Both the position numbers and the translations under genes were made by a program. A DNA stretch of 64,000 bases from a bacterium (GTDB lineage Bacteria > Babelota > Babeliae > Babelales > Vermiphilaceae): positions 248,001 through 312,000 of the forward strand of contig CP064961.1 in NCBI GenBank assembly GCA_016699125.1, in the 5' to 3' direction. The notes below the pieces were generated by a model that ran no database searches, was not told where the DNA came from, and saw only the letters and a list, made by a program, of their open reading frames with translations. Below are positions 17,091 through 26,196 of this stretch, one piece after another. Every line of letters begins with the position of its first letter. Positions within the stretch are counted from its first letter, which is position 1.

Positions 17091-17620
17091 CCATAATTCT
17101 CAGGGACCAAACATCTAGGCTCGGGTTCTTTTTTATAGTTTGTATGTTTAGGGTTATACCATAAATAATCAATTAACGGTTTTCCTTTATGTTCTCGCTT
17201 GCAGAATGTTATCATCGCCTTTGCTTGTGGATGAGAGTATTGCTGAAAAAACCTAACTGATTTTTTATTTGCTTGTTTGACAGGAGACAGGGTAATTGCT
17301 CGCTTGGTTTCTATACTTTCAAAAAATCTCTGAATACCGGTAGCTTCAAATGGTAATAGGTAATAAACAATTGAACTCGTTATTGCGCCCTCTTGGAGAG
17401 TTGGATTTGGAAGGTTGGGTAATCCATCCTCTTTAATGATAACTGTGTGTTCATATTGTTTCATCGAATATTTAGATAGTATTGGTTGTTCTTGTATATT
17501 TTTGTCAAACAAATAAGCATTACCATTTCCAAGATCCAACCCATATTCAACGTTCTGTGCGCTCGAAAACAGATCTTTACCTGACAAAAAAAGCAAAATC
17601 GAAATCAAAAATAGGTACAT
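17091..17620 (-). pseudogene. Secreted protein gene cut off at its 3' end by IS481
   Basis: An open frame begins at ATG 17618-17620 with a signal peptide (MYLFLISILLFLSGKDLFSS) and runs for about 176 codons until it meets the IS481 end at 17090, after which it reads into the element. No continuation is found on the other side, where the Lnt-like gene ends at 15844, so the 3' part appears deleted. The encoded piece is unremarkable: a DLGNGNAYLFDK motif and mixed polar sequence. Original function unknown. Confidence 0.6.
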
Positions 17621-17673
17621 ATGAACTTTCAACTGGCAAAAAATTTTTTACAAACGACTTCTTAAAGCGCCGA

Positions 17674-18753
17674 TTCAAATCTGAAATGCACCACTCATGA
17701 CCTAGAAAGTTGATCATAAAATGCCTCTGAGGGTGTGAAGTAATTCAAAGCAGCTCTGGGTCGATTATTCAACTTGTCTTGAATAACAGCAATCTTTTGA
17801 TGTGTAAGTGTAGAGAAATTGGTTGATTTAGGCAAGTATTGTCGAATAAGTCCATTGGTATGTTCATTCAAGCCACGCTCCCAAGAATGGTATGGTTTTG
17901 CGAAAAAGATGTCACAATGCGGTAAATTGAGAGAGACGGTGCGATGGTCCGCAAACTCTTTTCCATTGTCAGCAGTGATGGTAAAAACATGATTTTTGTA
18001 CGGCATCAGCAGTCGTAAAATGGCATCAGTAGCGCTCTGTGCTGACTTGTCATCAATAAGCCTGATCAGTGTAAACTTGGTTGCCCGATCGACAAGCGTC
18101 AGTAGTGCACCTTTGTGATGCGCTCCGATCACTGTATCAACTTCAAAATCTCCCACACGCTGTTTTAGTTCGACGATTGCAGGCCTCTTTTCGATATCAA
18201 CCCGATGTGGAACGAGTCCTCGCCCGGCGGTTTTTCTCTTCCTCTTATTGTATTTTTTTGCCTTGCGTCTCAGATTGAGGTACAGTGTTCCACCAGCCTT
18301 CTTATCGCTCCAGATCATCTGATAAATCGTTTCATGACTGATAAAGATTCTTTTTTTTTAAGTCGCCCTGAAATCTGTTGCGGGCTTGACTGTGTTGTAA
18401 TCAGCTTATCTACTATTTTTTGGCACATATCAGCTCCCAATCGCGTTGGTCTCATTCGAGCTTTCTGCGACCTTTTTTGGGCCATTTTTTCTGCCTTGTC
18501 ACACTGATAGCCACTTTTACAACTGTTTCGCCGAACCTCTCTAACTACCGTCGAGTGACTTATTCCTAGTTGCCTTCCAATCTCTCTTTTTGAATGGCCA
18601 CTATCCAAAAACGCTTCTATCTGGCATCTTTGTTTATAAATCAGGTGTTTGCCATTTGTTTGGCTCATAAATTGTCTCCTTCTGTTTTTGTTCAGAGACT
18701 AGTTTATGATCACCTGATTTTTTTGTTAGCCGGTGGTGCATTTGGAACTTGAA
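17674..18753 (-). mobile_element. IS30-family insertion sequence
   Basis: About 1.08 kb, bounded by imperfect inverted repeats of about 21 bp (TTCAAATCTGAAATGCACCAC at the left; the right end read in complement differs at four positions). It carries one frameshifted IS30 transposase. It separates the truncated gene on its left from an open frame that starts exactly at its right edge (18754), so it seems to have broken the latter gene. Confidence 0.7.
17695..18668 (-). pseudogene. IS30-family transposase in two frames (A9 slippage site or broken)
   Basis: Residues 1-117 carry the helix-turn-helix (EIGRQLGISHSTVVREVRRN) and end shortly after a run of nine A on the coding strand (near 18352-18360). 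The second frame (17695-18318) continues with the DDE core: FEVDTVIGAH, ITADNGKEF and WERGLNEHTNG. A -1 shift at the A run joins ISGRLKK to RIFISHETIYQ, which matches the uninterrupted family. Runs of nine A are classic sites of transcriptional or ribosomal slippage, so it may still yield active protein; an ordinary indel mutation or a sequencing error is equally possible. Confidence 0.78.
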
Positions 18754-18776
18754 AGGGCCATTTAGAAAAGTTATTA

Positions 18777-19184
18777 TTGCCCTTGACTGAACTAAGTCCA
18801 TTAGCAAGCAAGAAAGTTGATGAGTATCTTGAACAGACTGTCAAGAAAATAGATCAGTTGGAAACGAAAATGAATACTGCTTCTTTGTTCGATATTTCAG
18901 CGCAGGACAAGGTTGAACGGCAAGCAATTGAGTTGAGAGCTATTTTTGAAGGGCTGCCTATCAAATCGCATCTTTTTAACTGTACGCCTGAGCGTCAAAA
19001 AGGATTTATTGATAAGTACAACCTGCTCGTTGCACAGTTGGAGCGCAATATAATGAAAGGCATTGGGGCCATTGCAGGTGGTACGGTAGCAGTGGCAGCT
19101 GGTGTGTATGCGGTTTACAAAAAGCTGACTGCACAAGAGGAAGAAAAAGATGATGAAGCATATGATGCGTGGTTAAACAGTTAA
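18777..19184 (+). CDS. Small membrane-anchored protein, probably lacking its N-terminus
   Basis: A 135-residue frame with a coiled-coil-like helix (KKVDEYLEQTVKKIDQLETKM) and a C-terminal transmembrane segment (IGAIAGGTVAVAAGVYAVY) followed by an acidic tail. No ATG or ribosome-binding site marks the start; TTG at 18777 is the first start-like codon, and the frame is open back to the IS30 boundary at 18753. The usual N-terminal signal peptide of neighbours is missing, so the original 5' end was probably lost to the IS30 insertion. Ends just before a strong terminator. Confidence 0.5.
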   Translation: MPLTELSPLASKKVDEYLEQTVKKIDQLETKMNTASLFDISAQDKVERQAIELRAIFEGLPIKSHLFNCTPERQKGFIDKYNLLVAQLERNIMKGIGAIAGGTVAVAAGVYAVYKKLTAQEEEKDDEAYDAWLNS

Positions 19185-19210
19185 AACAGAAAAATTGTCC
19201 TTAAAATCGC

Positions 19211-19253
19211 AACCAGGGCTGCAAAGAAAATCTCTTTGCAGCCCTGGTTTTTT
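19211..19253. terminator. Rho-independent terminator between convergent genes
   Basis: A 17-bp perfect stem (AACCAGGGCTGCAAAGA with its complement), 5-base loop and T-run. It lies between genes ending at 19184 (plus) and 19265 (minus) and can serve both. Confidence 0.88.
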
Positions 19254-19264
19254 ATAGCACTAGT

Positions 19265-20059
19265 TTAAATATGGTCAATACGTTTTTTGAAAAAATACCA
19301 GGTCAAACCAGTTGACAGTAGCGTGGTCGCAAGCAGATATCCGACCATGGTTGGTAGATGCATGGTTGACAGACTTGGAAACAGAATTTTTCTGACCGAT
19401 TCTGCAATATGAAAAACAGGGTTTGCAAAGCACAAAACGCCAAGCACAGGGACTTTCAGCAACGGTGTTGTTTGAATAAACGATCCTGCCATGCTCATCA
19501 AAACACCGTTGACCCGAACCCAGAATATATGCAGCTTTTCTACCGTCAAAATCACTGCAAACAGCTGTTGCAGTGCAGCCATTGCTGTGCTGCTCAAAAA
19601 CAGCATGAACGACAACTGCAGCCAGGCCTGATTTTCAATCACAAAATGGCCTTTTAAAAACAGTAAAGACGCGGGGAACATGAGGCTACTGATCAAAAAT
19701 GTGTAGCATGCTGCAAAGATCATCCGTTGCAGAAGTACCAGTTTGACCGGAAGCACAGAAAGTTGATACAAAATGAATCTTCTTCCTTCAAGGTCAAACA
19801 TCAGATCAAAAGTGATGCGATAGGCGATCACCATCATCGGCACGACGACCGATCCTACCAGAATCATCGAACCAAAATAGATGTCCTGCGTTGCAAACAG
19901 AATGTTCTTTCGCAGTACGGTAAAACTGAGTCCAAACGTTACCGGCCATAAAATGCCATAGTTAATCATATCGTTGGCAAACGTCGTTTTATGAACCAGA
20001 AAATCACGTTTGAAAAACTGAATAAACGTTTCTACGTATCCAAAATAAGCGGTTTTCAT
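19265..20059 (-). CDS. ABC-2 type exporter permease (second)
   Basis: 264 residues from ATG 20057-20059, which overlaps the upstream permease stop by four bases (ATGA); a longer frame starts 39 bases earlier inside that gene and is less likely. Six hydrophobic segments and the ABC-2 layout (NodJ/DrrB-like) are visible, including FDLEGRRFILYQLSVLPVKLVL and a conserved late FANPVFHIAESVRK motif. Works with the 20056-20877 permease and the 20874-21635 ATPase. Substrate unknown; such cassettes export lipids, polysaccharides or drugs. Confidence 0.82.
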   Translation of the reverse strand: MKTAYFGYVETFIQFFKRDFLVHKTTFANDMINYGILWPVTFGLSFTVLRKNILFATQDIYFGSMILVGSVVVPMMVIAYRITFDLMFDLEGRRFILYQLSVLPVKLVLLQRMIFAACYTFLISSLMFPASLLFLKGHFVIENQAWLQLSFMLFLSSTAMAALQQLFAVILTVEKLHIFWVRVNGVLMSMAGSFIQTTPLLKVPVLGVLCFANPVFHIAESVRKILFPSLSTMHLPTMVGYLLATTLLSTGLTWYFFKKRIDHI

Positions 20060-20877
20060 ATGAGATCCAATCTTTTTTTGACGCTCTGTTTCATCCATAC
20101 AAATGACAAACAGAGGACAGTTATGACAATCAATAAGCAGCCAGCTACAGGCAAACTAGAGCCATTGCTTCCAAATAATGCTGCTCGTAATCCTTCACAA
20201 ATATAGGTAACTGGATTTAAAAGCATTACATAGGCCAAGTGTGGTGAATATGCATACACTCTGTACCACGGATAAAAGGTTGCGCCAACGACGATGAGCG
20301 GCCCAATTCTGCGCGGCCACATGTTTGCTTTGAACCATGCAAAAGGATAATGGAAGCTCGCTGCTACGAAGATAAACCCGATCAAAAAAACCACAATTGC
20401 ATAAAAAATGAAAAACAGTGCCAATGAACCGTTGTAAACACCACCCATCGAATGCAAAAAGAGCAACGCTCCGGCAATTAATGGAACAGTTACCAGAAAG
20501 GATTCGATCCAGAATGAAAGCACATAGGCAGTAAATACACAGATCGATGGTAATGGCAATGTCAGATGGTATTCAAGGTCACCGTATCCTTGATATGCCG
20601 CTCCGAATGTATATTTCATTGAAAATCCAAATCCCAAGTTCAAAAGCAAAGAAAGTAATGGAAATCCAAAAAAAAGAGGTAGGCTCACGCGATAGTCGAC
20701 GCCAAATGCGGGATATAGATAGAGCCAGATGATCATTTCAACACCGAGCACGATGGTACTGTTGATAACAAGGTCAAGCAGTTTTGTGCGCAATACAAAA
20801 AGATCGCGTAGCAAGAGGGCCTTCATGATTGCAGCATATGATCTGCATTTTTCAGGCATATTCAAACATGTCATCAT
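20056..20877 (-). CDS. ABC-2 type exporter permease (first)
   Basis: 273 residues with about six transmembrane segments. YGDLEYHLTLPLPSICVF and LLNPVTYICEGLRAALFG are ABC-2 permease hallmarks (the NPxxxxxExxR motif near the end). It is distantly similar to the next permease, so the exporter is probably a heterodimeric membrane pair. Coupled to the upstream ATPase by a 4-base overlap and to the downstream permease by another, giving a compact three-gene unit. Confidence 0.85.
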   Translation of the reverse strand: MMTCLNMPEKCRSYAAIMKALLLRDLFVLRTKLLDLVINSTIVLGVEMIIWLYLYPAFGVDYRVSLPLFFGFPLLSLLLNLGFGFSMKYTFGAAYQGYGDLEYHLTLPLPSICVFTAYVLSFWIESFLVTVPLIAGALLFLHSMGGVYNGSLALFFIFYAIVVFLIGFIFVAASFHYPFAWFKANMWPRRIGPLIVVGATFYPWYRVYAYSPHLAYVMLLNPVTYICEGLRAALFGSNGSSLPVAGCLLIVITVLCLSFVWMKQSVKKRLDLI

Positions 20878-21635
20878 TCAGCTCCCGATTCAATATGTTC
20901 ATGTAACAGTCGTAAAAATACATCCTCCAAGCTTTTGTCCGCCTGCGCACTCATCAAAGATGCAACTGATTCTATTTTGACTACTTTTCCACGATGTAAA
21001 ATACAGATGCGATCAGACAGATATTCAGCTTCGTCAAGGTAGTGCGTCGTTAAAACAACGGTAACGCCATCTTCGCGCAGCTGTTTGATCATATCCCACA
21101 ACTTTTTGCGAATATCAGGATCAAGTCCTACGGTAGGCTCGTCAAGCAGTACGAGCGCCGGCTCATGAATTAATGCGCGGGCAATCAAAACGCGCTGTTT
21201 GTTGCCACCAGATAGATCATCGATTTTGAAATGTTCATAACGACGAAGTTCAAACTTTTCAATCAAAAACTCTACCCGCTCTTCTGTTTTTTCTTTTGAA
21301 AGCAGAAAAAATCGGCCCGCAAATTCCAGATTCTGTCTGACAGTTAATGCCATATCAAGATTTTGATACTGTGGACAGTAGCCTAACTTTCTGCGATACC
21401 GGTAGATATTTTTATAAATTGATTCCCCTGCATACACAATATCTCCAGAGCTGACCGGATGGAGGGTTGCCAAAATCGAAGATAAAGTTGTTTTTCCAGC
21501 TCCATTAACACCTAAAAGGCCAAAAATTTCACCCTTCAAAATGTCAAAACTGACCGAATCAAGCGCTTTGACGGGCGTGGCTTCAGTGGTGTAGATTTTA
21601 GAAACCTGTTTTAAAGATAGTAATATGTTTTCCAT
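20874..21635 (-). CDS. ABC exporter ATP-binding protein (NodI/DrrA/CcmA class)
   Basis: 253 residues. Walker A GVNGAGKTTLSS (about 38-49), Q-loop CPQYQNLDMALTVRQ, signature LSGGNKQRVLIARALI, Walker B LVLLDEPTVGLDP and switch His TTHYLDEAEYLSDRI. The glutamate in DEPTVGLDP and the DEAE motif place it with multidrug, lipo- or polysaccharide exporters rather than importers. First gene of the exporter operon; the 400 bp upstream contains unusual inverted repeats. Confidence 0.9.
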   Translation of the reverse strand: MENILLSLKQVSKIYTTEATPVKALDSVSFDILKGEIFGLLGVNGAGKTTLSSILATLHPVSSGDIVYAGESIYKNIYRYRRKLGYCPQYQNLDMALTVRQNLEFAGRFFLLSKEKTEERVEFLIEKFELRRYEHFKIDDLSGGNKQRVLIARALIHEPALVLLDEPTVGLDPDIRKKLWDMIKQLREDGVTVVLTTHYLDEAEYLSDRICILHRGKVVKIESVASLMSAQADKSLEDVFLRLLHEHIESGAE

Positions 21636-21804
21636 AGAATCCTATAAGTTTTTGGAATGTATATATAATAGTTATGAGTTACAAATTGTATAAACTAAGA
21701 TACTTGGTCAGTCGACTTGTTGCCATAAACGCTTGTTAGAGCGGAGATAGATGTTTTGCAGCTTTGAGTGTTTTCATAGGGTCCAAATGAAAAATTTTAT
21801 TAGT

Positions 21805-21830
21805 AATATTTAGTTTTGAAACTAAATATT
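21805..21830. repeat. 26-bp perfect palindrome (12-bp arms)
   Basis: AATATTTAGTTT and its exact complement flank a 2-base centre. It lies about 170 bases upstream of the exporter operon ATG. Its symmetry resembles an operator for a dimeric regulator, and the loop is too short for a normal RNA hairpin. AT-rich, so chance is not excluded. Confidence 0.45.
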
Positions 21831-21891
21831 TATATGATAACAATATATTTTAAAAAACAAAAGAAAAGTTATCAATACATCAAACAGGATC

Positions 21892-21958
21892 TATTTTGAA
21901 CTATTTTTTATTTATCCAGATATGCTTGCAAGAGAAAGAGTCAAAATAGTTCAAAATA
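21892..21958. repeat. 16-bp perfect inverted repeat with 35-base spacer
   Basis: TATTTTGAACTATTTT and its exact complement are separated by 35 bases and are not followed by a T-run, so this is not a standard terminator. Together with the palindrome at 21805 and the hairpin at 21988 it fills the 21636-22034 gap, which holds no gene I can support. Confidence 0.5.
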
Positions 21959-21987
21959 AAGTTTATGGTGTATAAAGTACTATGAGC

Positions 21988-22029
21988 TTTGAGAAGGAAG
22001 ATCTGAAGAAGCAGGCCTTCCTTCTCAAA
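21988..22029 (-). terminator. Hairpin just downstream of the 22035-23003 gene
   Basis: A 13-bp perfect stem (TTTGAGAAGGAAG with its complement) and 16-base loop start five bases beyond the stop codon of the minus-strand gene. There is no U-tract after the stem, so it may be a weak or factor-assisted terminator, or an mRNA 3'-end stabiliser. Confidence 0.45.
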
Positions 22030-22034
22030 AAGGT

Positions 22035-23003
22035 TTAAAGAATCTCACAACTATGTGTTGCTTTTGAAGCAAGGAAGGTGAGATAAGTAAGCGCATAATG
22101 CCAGCTAGAATGTACTGTTAATGCGTCTGTAGCAGTTTTCACACTGACATTGATTGCTGGTACATGATGAAATAGGCCAGTTTCATTTGGAATTAATAGT
22201 GGATTTGCAGACACTATTTGCAATTCAACATGTTCTTTTTTAAGTTCTTCTTTAATAGCTGGGTTTAAAACTGTCGATGGGATCCTGACTACACCATTTT
22301 CTTTGTAATCTTTGAGTAATAATACAACTAAAGGGAGCATATGTTTTCTAAACTGTGGTTCTTTGCAAGCTAAAATAGCAGTATTAGTCAAGTTATGATG
22401 AATAGACTTTAACGATTCTTCTATAGTATCGTTTTCATTGTGAAGTTTTTTAGGATTCATAATTGCGTTATAAGTTGCGTTATCCGATAAGATATTGCGA
22501 TAACGTTTTACAACTCGATCAGTTAACTGAGCAGTAGCAAAGTCGTACGGAATATCATTGATTTTACTTTGACATACGGTAAGTGAGTGATGACCAATTG
22601 TTACGTTTGCTATTGGTGACATGATGCTGCATTCAATTTTATTCATCAATCGCAATCCCAATAATTGCTGTAATGCTTTTGCATGAAACATCTTACAGTT
22701 TGCTAAGGCGTCTTTGGTTACATGTGAGGTAGTTTTGTTAATTCCATGTATGTTAACCACTAGTTGAGCTGACTGATCAGTTTCATGTATCAATTCGTTA
22801 AAAATAGTTGCAAACGTTCCTCTGGATAATTGTTCAGAGGTAGGCATTTTGAAAATTTCATGTGCCAAATGATGAGAAATGGGTTCAAAAGCATAATTAT
22901 AGATTGGATGGTAGGTTACTACTTTTCCTTCCTGTTCCATCGCTTCTAATACCGTTTTGTGCATTATCAAAAATAGAAATAAGGCAATTCTTTTGATAGT
23001 CAT
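22035..23003 (-). CDS. Secreted protein of unknown function
   Basis: 322 residues from ATG 23001-23003, chosen because GGAG lies just upstream and the product then begins with a signal peptide (TIKRIALFLFLIMHKTVLEA); an upstream in-frame start adds 15 polar residues. The rest is soluble-looking, with alternating helices and strands, e.g. STVLNPAIKEELKKEHVELQIV. No domain recognised. A hairpin follows the stop, and a predicted terminator separates it from argS, so it is a single-gene unit. Confidence 0.72.
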   Translation of the reverse strand: MTIKRIALFLFLIMHKTVLEAMEQEGKVVTYHPIYNYAFEPISHHLAHEIFKMPTSEQLSRGTFATIFNELIHETDQSAQLVVNIHGINKTTSHVTKDALANCKMFHAKALQQLLGLRLMNKIECSIMSPIANVTIGHHSLTVCQSKINDIPYDFATAQLTDRVVKRYRNILSDNATYNAIMNPKKLHNENDTIEESLKSIHHNLTNTAILACKEPQFRKHMLPLVVLLLKDYKENGVVRIPSTVLNPAIKEELKKEHVELQIVSANPLLIPNETGLFHHVPAINVSVKTATDALTVHSSWHYALTYLTFLASKATHSCEIL

Positions 23004-23069
23004 GGAGCTCCTGTTGTTTTGAAGGTTACTGTAAATAGGTATTTTCACAAATAATTACAAATAATTTAA

Positions 23070-23120
23070 TATAAAAACGAAGAAACGCAAGTAAAATAGT
23101 TGCCTTTCTTCGTTTTTATA
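23070..23120 (-). terminator. Terminator downstream of argS
   Basis: A 16-bp perfect stem (TATAAAAACGAAGAAA with its complement), continued by a GCAA/TTGC inner pair, with a T-run on the minus-strand 3' side. It lies 150 bases beyond the argS stop. The intervening 23121-23269 shows no supported gene. Confidence 0.75.
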
Positions 23121-23269
23121 ACGGTTATGTATTTAAATGTTATTTTTTTTCCATCTCGCCAGCAGTATTTTGTCGAGTATCAATAATGATCTTATCTGGA
23201 CCCATAAATCGATACACCAAGCTGAAAGAAAAACTAGTACAGTCGGAACAGTATTGACTCGAATTGCTT

Positions 23270-24916
23270 TTACATTCGCTCTGGCTTGCTCAAACCTAAC
23301 AGATCAAGACAGAGCCCCAGGGTATTTTTGACAACCACCAGAACCAGCAGGCGTGCTTTAGTTGTTGCCAGTTGCGCAGGGTCGATGACCTTTACTTCGT
23401 TGTAATACAGATGAAACAGCTGTGCGAGTTCAAGCACATAATAGGTCAAAAGGTGCGTCTGATGATTCTCTATAACTGTTTCTAAAAGATCCTGAAGTGC
23501 AATCACTTTTTTGAGGAGCATATACTCGGTTTCTGATATATTCTTTGCATCAGATTCATACAAGCTTAAAGATTCAATAACGTCTGACGCTTTGTTGAGG
23601 ATGCTTTTAATACGAACATACGCATATTGAATGTAATACACCGGATTTTCATCGGTCTTTTTGAGTGCGAGGTTGAGGTCAAAATCAAGGTGAGCGTCCG
23701 CTTTTCGGTGTAAATAAAAGAAACGTGCAACGTCTTTGCCTACCGTGTCGATGATATCATCAAGTTCGATAATTGCCCCTTTTCGTTTTGACATGCGCAC
23801 TTCAATATCACCCTCTTTAATTTTGACAAGCTGATAGAGAATAACTTCCAGTGGAACGTTAATATCAAATGCGGCTCGGATCGCCTGCAGTCTGGTTGCA
23901 TAACTATGATGATCATGACCCAGAACCATAAAAAGCGAGTTAAAACCACGATCGATCTTATTTTTTAAATAGGCAATATCGGCTGCAACATAGGTCCACT
24001 CACCATTTGTTTTTCTGATTACCCTGTCCTTGTCGTCTCCAAACTGTGAGGACGCAAACCACAAAGCACCTTCCTTTTCATACACAAAGCCTTTTCGGGT
24101 TAATAGTTCAATCGACTGATCGATGGCTTTGCTTTCATGAAGAGTTTTTTCAGAAAAGAAAACATTAAACTGAATTCCGTATTTCTGCAGCGTCTGTTTG
24201 ATCTGTTTTAAAAGCTGTTCTTGCGCATATTCTTTGAAGAAAAACTCCGGTTTTTCAAGTACATTACTTCCATATTCCTGGATACATTTTTTTGCCAGAT
24301 CGATAAGATATTCACCATGATATGCGTCTTCTGGTAATGTAGCTTCTATGCCCAGCTCCTGTTGACAGCGTATAATGAGTGACATTGCTAATTTTTCTAT
24401 CTGTGTGCCCGCATCGTTGACATAAAACTCTTTGGTGACATTGTGACCCAAAAAGGTAAGTACATTTGCAAGAACATCACCAATAATGCCACCTCGCCCG
24501 TGGCCAAAATGCAAAGGACCGGTGGGGTTAGCGCTGACATATTCGATCGAGATTTTTAGTTTCTGTTGCAAGGTATGTTTAAAAAGATTGGTAGGATGTT
24601 CAAACAGATCTTGTGCCAATTCAATGAAGCTTTTTTTTGCCAGAAAAATATTGAAAAAGCCCGCTCCCGCGATCTCTTTTTTCTCTATATATTCATGGGC
24701 AAACTCATTTTTGATCTCCTGTCCAATATCTAGTGGATTTCTTCCAAGCAGTTTTGCCAAAATGAGTGGGGCATTACTTGAAAGATCACCAAACTGTTTT
24801 TTGCTATAATCCGTGTTTAGGATTAAATTGCATTGCTTTAGATGTTCAGCAGAACAGGCATACTTACTTTTAATAAAATCGCCAAAAGCATTGCGTAATG
24901 CAGCAATAGAACTCAT
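23270..24916 (-). CDS. argS: Arginyl-tRNA synthetase
   Basis: Class I synthetase that charges tRNA-Arg. The N-terminal domain is followed by the signature block EYVSANPTGPLHFGHGRGG (HIGH-like, about residues 108-126), FYVNDAGTQIEKL and the KMSKS-like VRMSKRKG (about 378-385). The C-terminal anticodon-binding helix bundle includes NPVYYIQYAYVRIKSILNKA. Length 548 is typical. Divergent from mnmA across 210 bases that must contain both promoters. Confidence 0.95.
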   Translation of the reverse strand: MSSIAALRNAFGDFIKSKYACSAEHLKQCNLILNTDYSKKQFGDLSSNAPLILAKLLGRNPLDIGQEIKNEFAHEYIEKKEIAGAGFFNIFLAKKSFIELAQDLFEHPTNLFKHTLQQKLKISIEYVSANPTGPLHFGHGRGGIIGDVLANVLTFLGHNVTKEFYVNDAGTQIEKLAMSLIIRCQQELGIEATLPEDAYHGEYLIDLAKKCIQEYGSNVLEKPEFFFKEYAQEQLLKQIKQTLQKYGIQFNVFFSEKTLHESKAIDQSIELLTRKGFVYEKEGALWFASSQFGDDKDRVIRKTNGEWTYVAADIAYLKNKIDRGFNSLFMVLGHDHHSYATRLQAIRAAFDINVPLEVILYQLVKIKEGDIEVRMSKRKGAIIELDDIIDTVGKDVARFFYLHRKADAHLDFDLNLALKKTDENPVYYIQYAYVRIKSILNKASDVIESLSLYESDAKNISETEYMLLKKVIALQDLLETVIENHQTHLLTYYVLELAQLFHLYYNEVKVIDPAQLATTKARLLVLVVVKNTLGLCLDLLGLSKPERM

Positions 24917-25128
24917 AAAATACTTTCTGAACGTTTATTTGATTTTCATTATTTAAACTAACACATTTTAAAAAGTTGTCACTTTTTAATTTTACTATGG
25001 TTAAACGGTGGCTTTAGGATAGAATTTTTTTAAAAAACCTATATACTGCGTGATATTGCATACTAAATAAATGCTAAAATATCAATTTTCCAAATAAGTA
25101 TTAAATTTCGAATGTAGGGATTAGGACG

Positions 25129-26181
25129 ATGAAGGTGGCTGTATTGCTTTCTGGTGGTGTTGACAGTGCCGTTGCTTTGAAATTACTTCAAAAAGAAGGG
25201 CATCTGGTTGAAGCATTTTACCTTAAAATATGGCTTGAAGAGGATGAGGAATTTGCGCATGAATGCCCATGGCAAGAAGATCTATCTTATGTGACTGCAG
25301 TAACAGACTATTTGCATGTTCCCTTGACCGTTGTTCCAATGCAGAAACAGTATTATGAAAAGATAGTTGATTATACAGTGAGTCAGGCAAAGCAAGGAAA
25401 TACTCCAAATCCAGATGTGTTTTGCAATACTTATATCAAATTCGGTGCGTTCTTTGATTTACTAGGTCATACCTATGATAGGATCGCAACTGGACATTAT
25501 GCGCAACGAATTGATACTTCAGATGGTGTTTATTTGGCCACATCTGCGGATACAATAAAAGATCAGACCTATTTCTTGTCATATATATCGAAAAAACAGC
25601 TTCAAACGGCATTGTTTCCGATTGGTGGATATACCAAAAAAGAGGTGCGTGAGCTTGCTGCACAGTTTGGATTGCCTAATTCTCTTAGAAAAGACAGTCA
25701 GGGCTTATGTTTTTTGGGTAAGATAAAGTTTAAAGATTTTTTAAGGCATCATCTTGGTGTACAAAAGGGAGTTTTTATTGATTTTGAAACCGGCAAAGTA
25801 GTAGGAACTCATGAGGGTGCTTGGTTTTATACCAGCGGTCAAAGGCAGGGAATAGGTTTGCCGGCCGGACCGTGGTACGTAGTTTCAAAAGATATTGAAA
25901 ATCATACGGTTGTAATTTCACGAGACTATAAAAATCTTACAAGTAGAAGAAAAAATTTCTTTGCGGCTCACTGTCGTTGGATCTCAGAACAGGTTCCAAA
26001 AGATGGTTTTTTTAAAATAAAATTACGGCATGGCCCTACCTATCATTCAGCGGCCGTTACCTTTACTGATGACAAAGCATATGTCTGTTTGTATGATCCG
26101 GACCAGGGGATTGCACCGGGCCAGTTTGCGGTTTTTTATCAAGATACGATATGTTTGGGCGGTGGAATTATTCAGCCATGA
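25129..26181 (+). CDS. mnmA: tRNA-specific 2-thiouridylase MnmA
   Basis: ATP-dependent enzyme that thiolates U34 in tRNA-Lys, Glu and Gln. PP-loop SGGVDSAVAL at residues 8-17; the two catalytic Cys are in PDVFCNTYIKFG (about 104) and SQGLCFLG (about 196). The C-terminal beta-barrel carries FYTSGQRQGIGLPAGPWYV. Length 350 fits. It opens a four-gene plus-strand run (mnmA, pgsA, 26796, 27197) with short gaps or an overlap. Confidence 0.94.
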   Translation: MKVAVLLSGGVDSAVALKLLQKEGHLVEAFYLKIWLEEDEEFAHECPWQEDLSYVTAVTDYLHVPLTVVPMQKQYYEKIVDYTVSQAKQGNTPNPDVFCNTYIKFGAFFDLLGHTYDRIATGHYAQRIDTSDGVYLATSADTIKDQTYFLSYISKKQLQTALFPIGGYTKKEVRELAAQFGLPNSLRKDSQGLCFLGKIKFKDFLRHHLGVQKGVFIDFETGKVVGTHEGAWFYTSGQRQGIGLPAGPWYVVSKDIENHTVVISRDYKNLTSRRKNFFAAHCRWISEQVPKDGFFKIKLRHGPTYHSAAVTFTDDKAYVCLYDPDQGIAPGQFAVFYQDTICLGGGIIQP

Positions 26182-26196
26182 ACGAGTGGCTGCGAT

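Noticed and set aside
23137..23331. 64-codon plus-strand frame overlapping the argS 3' end
   Set aside because: No start signal; it is antisense to argS for about a third of its length and shows no family pattern.
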